The notes beneath the pieces are model-generated. The model had not been told where the DNA came from and searched no databases. It saw nothing but the letters and a program-made list of their open reading frames with translations. The translations under genes were made by a program, and so were the position numbers. Of a DNA stretch of 64,000 nucleotides, positions 1 to 12,561 are shown one piece after another (within the stretch, counting starts at the first letter, position 1; each line of letters opens with the position of its first letter). This stretch comes from Marthasterias glacialis (lineage: Eukaryota > Echinodermata > Asteroidea > Forcipulatida > Asteriidae): positions 30,073,291 through 30,137,290 of the forward strand of contig OU452221.1 in assembly GCA_911728455.2 (NCBI GenBank), written 5' to 3'.

Positions 1-654
1 CAGACTTTTTGTTTGCCAAGTTGTGAAGATACCAAGGTGATGATAGGGCTCCTGTATTGGCTCCTAGAGATCGTGCACGTGATGTCACTTCATTGACAAC
101 TACAAATGTTTATCGGCCATTTTGGACGGCACGCATAGTATATGCACGCAGTACTACCGGACGATTCTCAGCATTTTTCACCACACTATTACTAATTTCG
201 ACAAATATCGATCCATGACATAACCCTCTAATTTCACTCAGTATAGACCTACTTTGATCAGATATGATTCGACGTAGAAGTTCTCCTTTGAATTATATTT
301 GAGCAATAATGTCAGCTTCATATGCACCAGGCTATGATATGCCGCATGATGTGGCACAGGCGATCGCGGTGCTTGCGGACGTAGTTACAGCTAGTTACTT
401 CACTGCATGAAGCCTATAGTAATCACCTTGTAGTGATATTACATGCATGGTAGACTTGATGGTCAATGGTTTGTTAGGCCTACTTGTATTCAAGCGTTGA
501 ATAACTATACAAGTGTAATTGGTTGGTAGTCACTGGAAGGCTTTTGACTGTTGACAAATTAGTAGAGGATTTTATTAAAAGCTATTTGATTTGATAAGAA
601 TTTAGAGAAATGAGGAGAGCTTTAGTGCAGCAGGTAGGTGTGCCTTTGATGATA
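1..654. other. No assigned gene
   Basis: The only thing noted is a small ATG-initiated frame of 33 codons at 309-410 (+), rich in Ala and Val, with no recognisable domain. A palindromic-looking piece around 83-125 with GTGCACGTGATGTCAC and GCCATTTTGGA resembles edges of dispersed elements. Confidence 0.4.
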
Positions 655-755
655 CAAGCATGGAATTTGACACACAGTCAGAGTATGTCATGAGAAAGAT
701 AGTTGGTTATAGATAGAATAACTAGCAATGACAGCCATTTTGATTATTTTGAAAA
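655..755 (+). repeat. Dispersed repeat copy, paired with 15785-15875
   Basis: The segment with GTATGTCATGAGAAAGA and GCCATTTTGATTATTTTGAAAA recurs, diverged and in opposite orientation, at about 15785-15875. Two copies in opposite orientation point to a dispersed element rather than a gene. The ORFs across both copies share FQN and NGC only because of this. Confidence 0.6.
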
Positions 756-1696
756 TTACTTGTTATTCTGCCTATATTTTTGTCAAAGCATAAATCTGTG
801 ATGGCCTGAAAGCCAATATGTTTCTCACGATGTGATTTGACTGTGTACCAAACTCCATGAGGTGTCATCAAAGGTACACTCCCCCCAGATATTGACCCTA
901 TCTGCCCCACTACTTTGGGGCCAGTTCCAGTAAATGTAGAACATGATGAAAGAAACTGATCATTTTGTGGTTCATGTTTCCTTTCATGTTTATTTACAAC
1001 ATTATATTGAAATAACTTGTGGAGATGTTTGTTAGTTTCCAGGTCTAGTCAGTCAGCTATATAGTATCTACAAAACACAATTGACAGGAAGTGAAAGTAA
1101 CTTATTCTTGGCCTGCAGGAGATTGTATTCATCAATCCCCTGCCGTTGGAATTTGTAAACCTCTTATCAATATCCGTGTCTTGTTCTAGATTAACCTGAT
1201 TCCATCTCCGTGAATCTGGACTCAATCCCCTTAGTTTCTCTGCTCCTTTTCTGTCAACCCTGCTCCTTTCAATTATTTTTCTGGATTGCGTCTTCATCAA
1301 TCTTGCCTCCTGTGTGTTGAATTTTTTCTTATAGATTATTTAAAGACCTCGAGGCACTTTTATTTCTGTATTTCGTTTGGCAATCTTACCCACATATCAT
1401 CTTCTGTCACTGATAGATCATTTATCATTTGTCTACCTGGCGAGGCTTGTGCTACATACTCTGTTTTTTGAGAGTTCAAACAGTTTACAGTCTATGCTCA
1501 AGCTAAGATAAACGTGAGAGAAATCTGTGGTCACCATTGATAGTTGTTTTGGGTTATACAATCCTATAATGTCTTGTTCCTTTCATAATGTCGATTCATA
1601 CAACTGCTTATGCAGAACATATCTTATCAATCATGCGTGCTCTAACTAAATTTCCTTCTCTAAAACTAGCAATGTTTTGTATTTCTTATAATCCAG
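756..1696. other. No gene seen
   Basis: AT-rich DNA. Open frames on both strands here are short and lack coding character. No repeat was recognised. Confidence 0.5.
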
Positions 1697-1774
1697 ATGA
1701 CCGAGCAGCGTAAACAAAAACAGCGCATCAACCTCCTTAGTTCTCCCAGTATCCCCCAGATGGGTGGACCTTGA
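1697..1774 (+). CDS. Candidate exon near a gene's C-terminus, unknown
   Basis: A good acceptor (tatttcttataatccag) precedes a short, locally GC-richer open stretch of 25 codons that starts MTEQRKQKQRINLL and continues SSPSIPQM before a stop at 1772-1774. A weak donor at 1764 (ATGG then gtggac) is also possible. Its basic then Ser/Pro-rich composition fits a protein tail. No family is recognised. It is not directly phase-compatible with the next candidate exon at 2471 in that exon's best frame, so either an exon between them was missed or one of the two is wrong. Confidence 0.3.
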   Translation: MTEQRKQKQRINLLSSPSIPQMGGP

Positions 1775-2260
1775 TGTCATCCACAAGCAACTGCTACCAA
1801 GACAACAGTCTTCTAAAGCTAAGATTCTTACATTTGTACTTTATCCATAGTGTTCAGACTGGTGCTGTATCTTATATTTTCCTAAAGCCAAACCGTCCAA
1901 ACAAACGCAAACTTGTGACCAGTCTTGTAGCCATATTACTACTGTAACTTTCAGCAAATATTTTTTACAAAATCTGTTTATAAATATTTTTAATGAGAGT
2001 TTAAAAAAAAAATGGTGAGAATCATGTCTTCAAAATAGCAGCAACTTGAATCTTGAAAGCTAAGTAATTAATATGTACTGTAGATTCTTAATTTACGAGA
2101 TTTCTATTAATCACTCCTCAGTGATGTGACAATTTAATAAAGACCATATTTTCTAGAATTATTCACTTTTCCTGTTGTAGTAACAAACATGTTTGACAGC
2201 AGTGCATTCAGTTATATTATAAAACATACTAAGGGAAAGTATGTGTTATGTTTGATTTAA

Positions 2261-2384
2261 TGTATTTATCCACTATGATAAGATGGAACAAGTTTCAGCA
2301 TACCATAATGAATAAGATTTGTTGTATTTATCCACTATGATAAGATGGAACAAGTTTCGGCATACCATAATGAATAAGATTTAG
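2261..2384. repeat. 62-bp tandem duplication
   Basis: Two adjacent copies of a 62-bp unit (first starts 2261, second 2323) differ at about one base in the core (agtttcagcat versus agtttcggcat). The high identity means a recent duplication. The surrounding DNA is AT-rich and noncoding. Confidence 0.85.
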
Positions 2385-2470
2385 TACAACTTTATTACAC
2401 AGCATAATGGGTAAAACGTATCTTTTTTTATACATTTTTTAAAACACTAACCGTATTGTGTCTCTGGTAG

Positions 2471-2512
2471 GGACCCTCTGACTTCCTGAAGAAGATTGTG
2501 GAGGATTTGTGA
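2471..2512 (+). CDS. Candidate terminal exon, unknown
   Basis: After an acceptor-like tctctggtag, 13 codons encode GPSDFLKKIVEDL followed by TGA. The short peptide looks like a plausible C-terminal helix. It is too short to identify and may be chance. It would be the last exon of the same plus-strand gene as 1697-1774, entered in phase 0. Confidence 0.25.
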   Translation, partial: GPSDFLKKIVEDL

Positions 2513-4620
2513 CTGTCGGGATTTAAATTTTAAAGACTTTTTTGAAGCAACTTGTTATACCAGGAATGGTATCACTTTTGACATCTCTACAGAATCCACG
2601 TGTTTCATAAGACGTTAAAATGTGTTATGGATCAGATGATAAGGAACTGTCATAGAAGGTCGCGGAAAAACTCTCTTTCCTCCACCCTTCCCCCCACCCC
2701 CATTAACCTTGTTTGTTTCTCTAATGCAAAAAAGTGATTGCTCATTACTTGGTTCAGCTCTCAATTAAATCTCATCCTCTAGTGTTGGGAAGTAAGGCGT
2801 CAAATGTTACAGTGGTTTATTATTGTGGCCTTTGAGTGCAATGAAGGATTAAGTTGCTTGTCAGGCTGTATGCATGGGTACATACCCCTTGATAATGCCA
2901 TGACTTGATTGAAGGGGGTTGTTCATGGTGTGAACCCATCCATAGTGATAAACCTATCAAGAAGTGCCAATGGTCCACAACCTTCATATCCCTAGGGTGG
3001 TTTCTAACCAATTTTCAATGTGTCAAATCGATATTTGCAAAAGCTCTCTAAAGACTCCACCCAACCTAGACGCAGAAATCAAAATGATGCTGTGGTGTTA
3101 AAACAATCAGTAGTGTGATCAAACCTCAACTGCTCTGACACAATTGTGACAATGATTGACTCGTAACAAGGATTTCGGTTTTGTAGATTAGAAAAGTGAC
3201 ATTACTTCCATCATGCAAGATGTGAATTAAAGTTAACTACCTGACATGAGTAGATTAGATTAGATTAGTAGCACAGGAGAGGTTTTATTTGGGTTGAATC
3301 CTTGACAACTCAAGTCAATAGAGGGTGACATACATTCCTGTACATGCAGGATTGCTGAATGCAATATCAATACTAGAATCCAGTTGAGAGTTACCGGCAA
3401 ATACGTCACTTGTCTCCAAGACTGGAAAACCAGGGTTCAAACTGCATTAATCAATTTTAATTTCAATTTGAATTTGGAAAATATATGCATGTTAAAAAGG
3501 ATCAGTATCCATATATATGACGTTGTCAATCGCAAATTACTTCTGCTCAACATACTTCAGTATGCGGTTACAAATACAAAGCTTTGATGGGTTTTTTTTA
3601 TTGCTAGAATATAGTATAGATGTACTTTGGCGACATTTCCAATCTTCTCTTATCTAGAGGCAGAGTGAGACGTTCAACTGTGAATATTGACAGGCTTCAG
3701 TCTTTTGACCATCTGCTAGGCTTCAAATCACATTAATGTGATTGTTTAGAGAACATTTCCCAGTATGACACTCTAATGAGTTGGTACCTTTTTTTCAGCA
3801 TGCTGCATATGCAGCAGTGAAATGCAATACATCAAGTATGAACAGGCAGAAGGCTAGCGTCATTTGGTTGGTGTTGAATTTCAAAATATGCTCAGCCCCC
3901 TGAGACTGTCTTTGCGTGAAGTGGCGCTTTTTTTCTGATAATTTTACAAATTGCATTCTCTTGTTGCCCAATAGCAGTGTGCTTGGGGAATAACATATAA
4001 TCAATCTTTGTTTCTATTCCTTCTTTCACTCCTGCATGGTAAAAGTGAACTATCTGCACATCCTCCCAAAATAAATCAACAATGGCATGGTGGTTACAGT
4101 AGTTGTAGAAAAAGGTAGATTACCTGACAAAACATAAAAGGGAACACTGCAATTAGCATCCTCTTGCCCTTTCTTCCCCTAATATATGTATAAAATATAT
4201 TCAAATTCAAAAGGAATACATAATGCACAATCTTTGTTATTTAATTTACTATGTGGTCGATTGAACTAAATTAAGAAAAATGATCATGAATTTTTCAGCA
4301 ATATGTAGAACTTCCCTACAGACAACAAGCATGAAACTATTTCTATGATATTTTATAATTAGTTTTTACTTGAATTGTTTTATTTACTTTTCTAAGGGGG
4401 GTGGGATTTGCCTTTGGTTTTCTTGCAGTTGATTGCTTCTTTCTACATACATGACATTGTTTTGGGTCCACCTTTTTTCATTTTGTTAAAAACAATTCAG
4501 AACAAAAATGTTTCGTTAGCTTAGTGTTGTTTTGTTTCCATTTTTGCTGCTTTGAAAAATTTACTTGAGATGTATTAACTCTTGTTAAAACCGAAAATAA
4601 TTGAAGACGGAGTAAGTAAA
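2513..4620. other. No gene seen
   Basis: AT-rich noncoding DNA. A small AGATT microsatellite lies near 3253-3270. If 2471-2512 is a real last exon, its 3' untranslated region would begin here. No convincing poly(A) site was picked. Confidence 0.5.
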
Positions 4621-4626
4621 TACAAC

Positions 4627-4815
4627 AAGGTCGCAGCCCAAGTCGTCTTCATCCTTTGACAAGGCAACCCCTGGATTCCCAGGGATGAAGATGAGAAGTG
4701 GGATGTCAAGCAATCCTCATCACCATTGAAGGACTCTGCTGTTAAGTCTTTTGCTCCAGTATCTGTTCCTCATCTCAAGGAAGTTGTGTTGAGGAGAAGT
4801 TTATATCTGGTTTTG
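4627..4815 (+). pseudogene. Coding-like stretch with apparent frame break
   Basis: Two overlapping frames look coding. The first reads SQPKSSSSFDKATPGFPG and continues to a stop near 4719. The second, one base shifted from about 4681, reads DEDEKWDVKQ, SSPLKDSAVKSF, then VPHLKEVVLRRS. Either a single-base frameshift splits one ancestral frame, which suggests a decayed copy, or the acceptor-like ttcccag ending at 4681 starts a real exon in the second frame. No family is recognised. The DNA after it, to about 5390, has further broken coding-like fragments. Confidence 0.25.
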
Positions 4816-4830
4816 AATTTTATTTATATT

Positions 4831-6105
4831 GTTTTTTTAGGTTCCACTATACTATGCATTCACAACAATGCTTAAATCAAAAGTCATTATTCTTGGGTAC
4901 TGAAGATCTAGGACAAATTACTTGTGTAAGATTGGAAGGAGCAAGAAGCAATTATGGTACTTTTTGTTGAGAAAGACAGATTGGAAACCTTGGAGGGACA
5001 TTGGAATGGCTGATAAGAATTTCTGCAAGGTTGGATTGTCGGGGGTTAGAAATGCATGTGGCCTCATGATTTCCTCTTGACTATGATGTCAGAAATGAAC
5101 CATCCTGTATAATGTCTTATATGGGGGAATAGAATGCAGGTTAGGTACGTGAAGAATTGTCTTGAAGGATTTCTGAATGGAAAGCTTATATCTGATGAGT
5201 TGGAAAGCTAACTCGTACAAGCATGTTCTTATTGATGTCATTGGTGAGACCCTGGCTTTCTTAGAATTCTGATCAGTATTGATGGATTCAGCAGAGGTTC
5301 CTCTTCAGTGTAAAGAAAACAGCATCATCAGAGATGTCTTGGTGATGAACAAAATGAAATGAGTTCCTGATTTGTGACCCACTTATCAGGTAACTGATTG
5401 GTAATTATTCACACTTGAAGCTTTGTGTATTAAGCTTCAAGGTGCACTATCTTTACATTAATACCAATGACCTTTTTCCATAATTGATGTCACTGCATGA
5501 CAGTAAGACTTGCTGTGTGTAAAGCCATCCGTGGGTAATGGACTTTGAGGCAGTCTGTGCCTACTGCTATTTTGACTGTATTGCACATTTCAGCTTTCCC
5601 ATTGATTGATCTGGATAATTTTGCCATAAAGGCATGTCATATGATATTGATAATCTACATCCACAGCTGACATAGAGGGCCTCCACAGCTGACATAAATG
5701 ACAATAGACCTTTATCACGCTGCAGCTATCTTTGTCAGGTTCCCTATGTACACAATGCCACTGATAGTTTGAGCTCTCCACTAATGAATAGGGACCAGAC
5801 TATTTTCCTTCCAGCCTCACTTTGGTTACATTGGTTTGAATGGAAGAAAAAACAAGATGGCTGTACCATGATAAAAGTCTACTGAGCTCAACATATTCAA
5901 GTTTTGCTTCTGTGTCACTATTATTTTGAGTGGAATTTGAAATCATTTTCACTTTTACTTCTTCACTTTAAGCTTTCTCTGGTTCCTTGTCAGATGAAGG
6001 CTGAGAACAAATTTCCATCATCCCTTCAAATTATAACATGGCTGTTGCAAATTCTACTACCATGATTGACGCCAAATATCATAAAATATCTTCAAAATGT
6101 GAGAT
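4831..6105. other. No intact gene seen
   Basis: Short coding-like scraps occur at about 4906-5080 (+), for example KTDWKPWRDIG, but they are interrupted by stops and have no recognisable domain. The rest appears noncoding. Confidence 0.4.
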
Positions 6106-6229
6106 TGTTCCGAATTGGCTGCTGCATTGGCTACGGCTGTTGCTGATGGTGTTGCTAAGGGCAGCCAATGCTTTAACACTTGTTAATGGGTTAGCCAACT
6201 GCAGCTGCAGCCACTAATTCAGAAACAAG
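6106..6229. mobile_element. Short MITE-like inverted-repeat element
   Basis: The ends are inverted copies: TTCCGAATTGGCTGCTGC on the left and, reverse-complemented, TTCTGAATTAGTGGCTGC on the right. The body is about 125 bp, noncoding and rich in GCTGC words. This size and terminal structure fit a non-autonomous DNA transposon. No target-site duplication could be fixed. Confidence 0.55.
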
Positions 6230-7475
6230 TTTCCATTACCCTACAGCTGTTTCATGTTGAGAATTTATCTTCACGGGCTTTGATCAGGTAATGGTAAAGG
6301 GGATATGTGTTACTGTCTGACATTGTACGAGGAGTAGTCAAAATTAGGATGATTAAAGAGTTGCTGAGATGCTGCGTTTTTTCAGCTGTCCATTCATCAC
6401 CGTGATTAGAACGATAAGCTAATAAACACACTGGTCTACGACAAATGTGTTGATCTGTCATGCCATCCTACTGCTCTTTCATGTCTGATTTACAGTTGAT
6501 TCATTTATTTGTACCTAAGTGAATTCTCTCTCAGCTATAATAGCAGAAATATTTAAAAGGGGAGAAACAAGGATTGAGTTTCAAACATTTGAAGGAAATG
6601 CAGTTTGGAACAAAGTCTGTATAGGTAGGGATGTAGAGTCCTACCTTTATGGATGTATGGTTGAAAAGAAGGTCAGGCATTGGTTTGAGTTTGACATGTT
6701 CCATTACTGACTTTTTTTACATTTTGTAGTAATCTTCCGGCTGTGAGAACAATTTCAATAAGTTACATTATTTAGACATGAGATGTCTTTTGAGAACCAT
6801 ATGATCAGAGTCAAGAAATAAAAGCAGCTTTCAAACTGTCTCTTATTGGTACTGTCAGCTCTTCTATTATAAGGAATAGTGAAGGAACTGGAGTCAGTCA
6901 TGTTGTAATTGATGTGCACAGAGTAACTTCACAGTATGTTTTTCTTTACATTGTGTCTTAAGAAGTGACATACAACCCAATCAATACAGCAAGGTCTTTC
7001 TCAATTCGTCAAGTTGGTTTATTATTCAAACAGTCTGGTACCTTGATTACTTAATACTAGTCATTGTTCATCATGCGATGTTTACTACACTATGATTACA
7101 AGTGAAGACAGAGCATCTTGTCTCGAAAACATGTCACGCTACTCAATGAACGTTGTTTAAATATCTGCCTGAGTGCATGGCATGCTTCAAAGATCCAGCC
7201 AGCCGAGTTGTCATTGTGATTACACATTAGACAAACACTTCTTTACTAGAATGGAATGAAGCATAGATAACCAAAGTCATCTTTCATTTTGCAGTGAAGT
7301 TCTCATAACCTCTGATTAACAAGCTGAAATGGCACCTTAGTTTTGGGTTATGACTGTGAACAATTTTACATTTTATTTTTATTTATTTATTATTTGTTGT
7401 CCTCAAATGTATCATGTATTGTGTACATGTAAATTACTTTACTTGTAGTCTAAATGAAATTGTATTTTTATAGCA
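6230..7475. other. No gene seen
   Basis: AT-rich DNA with only short open frames. No repeat array was noticed. Confidence 0.5.
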
Positions 7476-7840
7476 TTAAAGCCCCAGCTCAACATAGGTA
7501 AAACTAATGTAAATGCTTCCTCTCTTTGCACAAATCAAGCTATTTGTAATAAAAACCAACCTCTAAAAATGTCAACTCATTTCGTTTTTTCATTTGCGAG
7601 AAAATAGTCAAAATGCATTCAGCATTTTTGTACGCATTCCTATAGGCAGAGTTTTCATCTCACTGAGACGAAAACTAATGTTGGATCTTATTGCATTTAT
7701 TATTTTAAAAACAAAACACTTCAGGCAGAAATGTTTTAAGGAAAGGTTTCTACCATCATTATCTTTATACCATGTAATATGTATGTAAATCTGTCAACAT
7801 TTATGTTTTTATTCTTAGCAATGTTGAGCTGGGGCTTTAA
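7476..7840 (+). mobile_element. TTAA-flanked MITE, copy 1
   Basis: A 365-bp noncoding element starts TTAA then AGCCCCAGCTCAACAT and ends with the exact inverse, ATGTTGAGCTGGGGCT then TTAA. The 16-bp terminal inverted repeats and TTAA at both edges fit a non-autonomous element moved by a TTAA-targeting (piggyBac-like) transposase. That assignment is inferred from the target site only. Internal landmarks (GCATTCAGCATTT, TTTCTACCATCATTATCTTTAT) recur in the copies at 35196-35568 and 61500-61840. Confidence 0.85.
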
Positions 7841-8640
7841 ACAAAAGACAGATTGAGTAAGCGCCACCCATCATAAGAACTATCAATGGTGACTACACAA
7901 AAGACACATCGTATTATTCCAAAAAGTGAAAGTTGTTTAAATTTTGTAATGGGATTTGAACGCATCAGACTTTTGGGCACATATTCGTGTGTGTGATTAG
8001 TCACTCAATTAGGGGATTGAAATTAATGCATTGGTCTGTAAAGTGTCAAGGAATATGTTGGGTTTTTTTGTCTTTTTTAGTTGTGGGTTTTTGTCTGGGA
8101 AAGAGGACCTTCATAATTATTGTATAATGTATTTCACTACAGGGAGAACAGTTAGGGTTAGGGTTAGGAACATAAACAGTTATTGTTGGAGTTTTTGTTG
8201 TTCCATTAAGGAGATTTGTGAGCAGTAACCCTTCATCTCACCGTCACTCAAGTTAAACATAAATCCCTGCATGCGTAAGAAAACATTCCCAGTCATCAGT
8301 AAGTGCTATTCCTGATATAACTTTGTTGCAAACTCACAAACATCCAGAGACTTTGAAAGCATTGTCTTCTTCCTTTTTATCACCCTTTCTTTCGGAAGAC
8401 ATTATGACTTACTTAATATTCACATTGTTCATGTGGTATGCCCAAACACAAGGAGTGTCATCTGTTATGACATTATATCAGGAGATTTTAGATGGTATTG
8501 TACATAAACAGAACTGATATAAGTACATCTGTTACTATGCTTAGAAGAGCTAATTACAGATAGCAGTCATTCTAGAAAGATTCTAAAGATCAATCTACCT
8601 TATAAAGGCTCGTGGATTTATGAACACAACCTTGGTGTAC
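7841..8640. other. No gene seen; tiny TTAGGG tract
   Basis: Noncoding DNA. At about 8151-8168 there are two and a half TTAGGG units, a miniature interstitial telomere-type tract. Confidence 0.5.
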
Positions 8641-8654
8641 AGGTTAACTAGTTA

Positions 8655-8768
8655 GAGATCATAGTGGTCGCTAGTGGACATTACTAAAAAATGCCCACAG
8701 CCGCCACAAATAACCAAATTTCCCTTTGCAGCCACAAAGTACCAATGCCCGTAGCGGCCACAAACGAC
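8655..8768. repeat. Imperfect inverted repeat, possible short MITE
   Basis: GTGGTCGCTAGTGG on the left faces GTAGCGGCCACAAA on the right, with several internal GCC(A/G)CA words. It looks like a decayed short inverted-repeat element. Boundaries are approximate. Confidence 0.35.
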
Positions 8769-9017
8769 GTAAGATTTTATTTAATTCCAATTGACCTAAT
8801 CAGTCATCGTAAAAGTCATGTGCTGAATTGACATTTTTTAATGCCTCTTATCAAACAAAAAGTTCTGTTGAGTATGATTTTTTTTCCAGACATTTTTACT
8901 GAAAGGATCTTTATAAAGAAATCAAGGATATTAGCAATGTTTTGGAGCACGGTGTTGATTATACCGAAACGCATGGTCTCTAATGAGATATCGATAAAAA
9001 GATGCTCTCCTAATAAG

Positions 9018-9278
9018 GTCAAATCAACTACAGGTGTATGCTTTCGCTTATGGTTGAATCACAATTATATTATGAGATATTGGATAAGTGGACCAGTAAC
9101 ACAAAGATAGAGTAAAATCAACTACATCTGTTAGCTTCATTTTGGGTTGGTTCATAATTGTACTTATATATAGAGTTAAATCAACTACAGGTGTATGCTC
9201 TCGTTTATGGTTGGATTACAATTATATTATGAGATATTGGATAAGTGGACCAGTAAACACAAACGTATAGAGTCTTGC
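9018..9278. repeat. Three-unit imperfect tandem repeat of about 93 bp
   Basis: Units start with AAATCAACTACA at about 9021, 9115 and 9178. The first and third are nearly identical over their whole length (TTATGAGATATTGGATAAG shared). The middle one carries an internal deletion and is more diverged. The ORF at 8841-9110 runs into this repeat and has no domain. Confidence 0.8.
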
Positions 9279-11445
9279 ATTAGTGTTGCATTATTGTTCC
9301 TTGTTTAGTTCCAGGAATGGAGTTGGCTTTTGAATTGGATTGATGTTGGTACGCAAAAACTCCCAACATGTTGGTTTTTCAAGTTGTGTAGGAGATCCAA
9401 AAGAAGTGTTTTTTATTCAAACTTGTTTCGACACATTAACCAATTCAACCAAGGTTGTTTTTAAAGGGTCTGTGTGGCATAAAAACATCTATAAAAAAAT
9501 TGTACAATATAGAAGGTAAAATAAATAATTAAGTTCAAAGATAAAACAAGGGGTGGTGGACAGACACAGAGATTCTCATTTTGAATCCATTCCCCTGGAT
9601 CTGGATCTTCTTGTTATGGGTTTGTGGAATGGCATATTCAATGAAATGTGGTAGAAATATTTGTCTAGATTTTTGTATTTTCGCCCGGTAAAAGTTTGTT
9701 GTAGATTTTATCAATTTTTTATAAACAATGTATAGCTGTCAGCTACTACAGAATATAGCCCACCTGTGTGTGCAAACACATATCTTACCATTGCCATTGT
9801 CAGCAATCATGAATATTTATCTATGTAAATTATTATATTGAATATTTAATTTGCATGATCTGCAAATTTACCAAAAATGTATATTGTATATTACAAACAA
9901 AAGCTATCATGTGAAAAAGATAAGCTCTAACTTTGATAATTATTTAAATTTGATACTCGTATAGTAATTATTCTTGAAGATGAACTAAGTTTAAATTGGG
10001 CTTCTAATATTCTAACAAATGCTGATATTTAGTAAACCTATCCGGAATGAAAACACGATATAATATAAACAATTATACGATCAGATATGAACGATTCTTT
10101 TGGTTAGAAAAATCACAAACCTGTATAACTGATGTATTTTTTGTAAGTCAGATGTGCCTTTTAGGGCTTCAATAGAAGTGTCATTTTAAGTAAGGTTTGG
10201 GATTCAATTGAACCCAATTGACTGTAATTGATAACATTCTTTGAAGGAGAGACATGACCTGGGTTCTATTTTAAATATTACTCATTATATTCGACTAATA
10301 TATTGATGTACTCAAACTTATATGAATTTATAATGTAAGTTCTGTAGATGGATTTTTGTCATACACATATATATTTTGTAACAGTAAAACTTTCACTTTT
10401 TGGCAAGGTTTAAAAAAGAAGTTGAATACGAGGCTGAATCAACAAGAAATCTCACCTTGATGCATTTAGTACAATTCATTCTTACCTTTAATTCTCCTTT
10501 CACCTTATCACCTGTATGTTTTTTTTTCGTGGGTTATTATTTTTTATGATTATTTTTTGTACCTAGATACATGTTTGCACTTTTTAAAAGAGACTTGTTT
10601 GTAGACTCAGTTTAAATATTATTTGACTCACATTATCTCTTTGTTTTAAAAGCCAAACTTGAAATTTGAGGTTAGGGTGTTCTGATCAATGGGGCCATGG
10701 CCTGCATTGCATGATGATCCTTACTGTCATTGAAGAACCCGGATTAACTGTTGAAAAGAATTTTCAATTCTAAACATTTATCATGGTAAGAAAGGAATGT
10801 CCTGACACCATATGAAGCTTCAGAGATCTTACTAATAGAATGCTGCACAAGCAGAACCATAATGTTTTACAATATATTAAACTATAAGAAAGACCTTGAA
10901 TTTCTCTATTGAAGTGAATTTCTTTTTTATAACCCCCTGTACAATTGAAGTGAAACTTCCAATTTAATGCCTTGAACCATGGTAAACAATTGTTAATTAT
11001 TTATCAGCGTTGTGGACCAGAAGGCCAGAAGTGTAATTTGTAATACATGGCATATAATTTTGAGGATTAAAATTGGCAGTTGATTGTATTTGTATATATT
11101 CTTCCATTAAAATCTGTTTCTGTGTGTTATTTCAAGTAATCAGAAAACGTTTTCATGATATCAACAGGTAACTTTGCCACGAAAACTTTTACAAAGATCT
11201 CATTACCACAGATAGGTGCAGAATGCCCAAATTGTTTTAATTTATAAGAAGTGTTAATGGCAGACTTCCTGCTGAGTGCCTGAGTTGTTTTATTAGGATA
11301 TCAGGCTGTTTTTGGGGGGGTTGGTTTGGTGTACTTTGTACCCCAGCCCCCCCCCCCCAGCTCAAAAAAGAGTAAGTGAAACTGGTATTCACAAAGATAA
11401 TTAAGAATCAACCAAAGAGAATTACTCCTTTTTCAGGTTTTTCTC
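9279..11445. other. AT-rich DNA without a gene
   Basis: Long AT-rich stretch with short poly(A) and poly(T) runs and no frame of coding character. Nothing repeat-like was matched within the window. Confidence 0.55.
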
Positions 11446-11449
11446 AGGG

Positions 11450-11645
11450 ATTTTATGCATGTTCAAAGACATAATTATTTATCTCAATTGGGGCATCTGA
11501 AATACACCACGGTCATTTTTTGAAAATCTTCAAGTTCGGTTTTCTAAACTTTCACAGTATTTCAGACTGGTATTTCTCTTGAGTATTGGTAATGGTATTA
11601 ACTTTATAATCAGTGAGCTTTCAGATAGAAACTAATCAAATTCAT
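11450..11645 (-). repeat. Remnant of the 61-bp-unit element with its flanking block
   Basis: Bases about 11567-11640 match one inverted unit of the 61-bp family (ATCAGTGAGCTTTCAGAT, then AAACTAATCAAA as at 24850). Bases about 11450-11566 match, in the same reversed sense, the non-repeated block next to the unit at 57065-57175. This is therefore a single-unit copy of a longer element. Confidence 0.65.
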
Positions 11646-12018
11646 TGTCAAAATTCACCAATCTACGTTTAACAAAGCTGTAACTATCATTCGTTAAGTA
11701 CAGGCTCCACCAACTACTCAAACTAACTTCTCGGTCAAAGTCCAAAATGAGCAAAACAAACTGAAGACACTTAATCTAGGGCTATCGTCAATGACTTCAT
11801 ATACATCCTGGTTTTCACTGGTAATTAGTCAAACCTTTAATTTCTCATGATTCCCTCACTCAACGGAAAGATTTGTGTCATCACAAAGAGCATAGTGATG
11901 ATCAACAGGACTTAGTAATCCAATCTGATGAATGATGCAGCGCACCAAGGTGCTAAATTTATTCATTTCTACTCTAGCATATGTAGTTTAACAATACACA
12001 ATTATAACTTGCAAACAT

Positions 12019-12152
12019 ATCCAGTGAGGTTTCAGAGGAAATATTTCAAGATGAGGTACAGGATTTGCAACTATAGAAAAACAGAAATATATTTATTTTC
12101 AATCTGAATCCTCACAAATTAGGTTCATACCAGTACCAATCTTCCAGAAAAA
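12019..12152. repeat. Two diverged scraps of the 61-bp unit
   Basis: At 12021-12047 a reversed scrap (CAGTGAGGTTTCAGAGGAAA) and at 12123-12150 a forward scrap (TTCATACCAGTACCAATCTT) face each other about 75 bp apart. Both match the 61-bp unit. Origin by separate insertions or a small inversion cannot be told. Confidence 0.6.
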
Positions 12153-12561
12153 AAAATGCACAATAAAAAAGTTGTCGAAGACAAGATAATAGCATTAAAG
12201 ACCCCAAATCGCTGTTGCTTATTTCTATTGCTTTAATCGAAATAAGGGAGTAATGGACATGCAGAAAATTGACTTTTCCTGTAAAAGTTCATGTAGTATT
12301 TTTACATGTAGACTTCGACGTGAGCAACAGCTGCATTTCAGGTCATCAGTAGCAACAAAACTAATCACCGTCAAAGGACTTGTTCAAACTTTCTTCACAC
12401 GCAAATCTCCTTAAAACTATTACTGCATATTCCTAGCAGATTCAATAATAATTTAATACAATTGTGTATTAAGTGCCAACTCATTCAACCAGCGATCATT
12501 TATAGTGACTATGGAAGAAGTACAGTATTGCCATTTAAAAGTACAAATACAGCAGCTGCGA

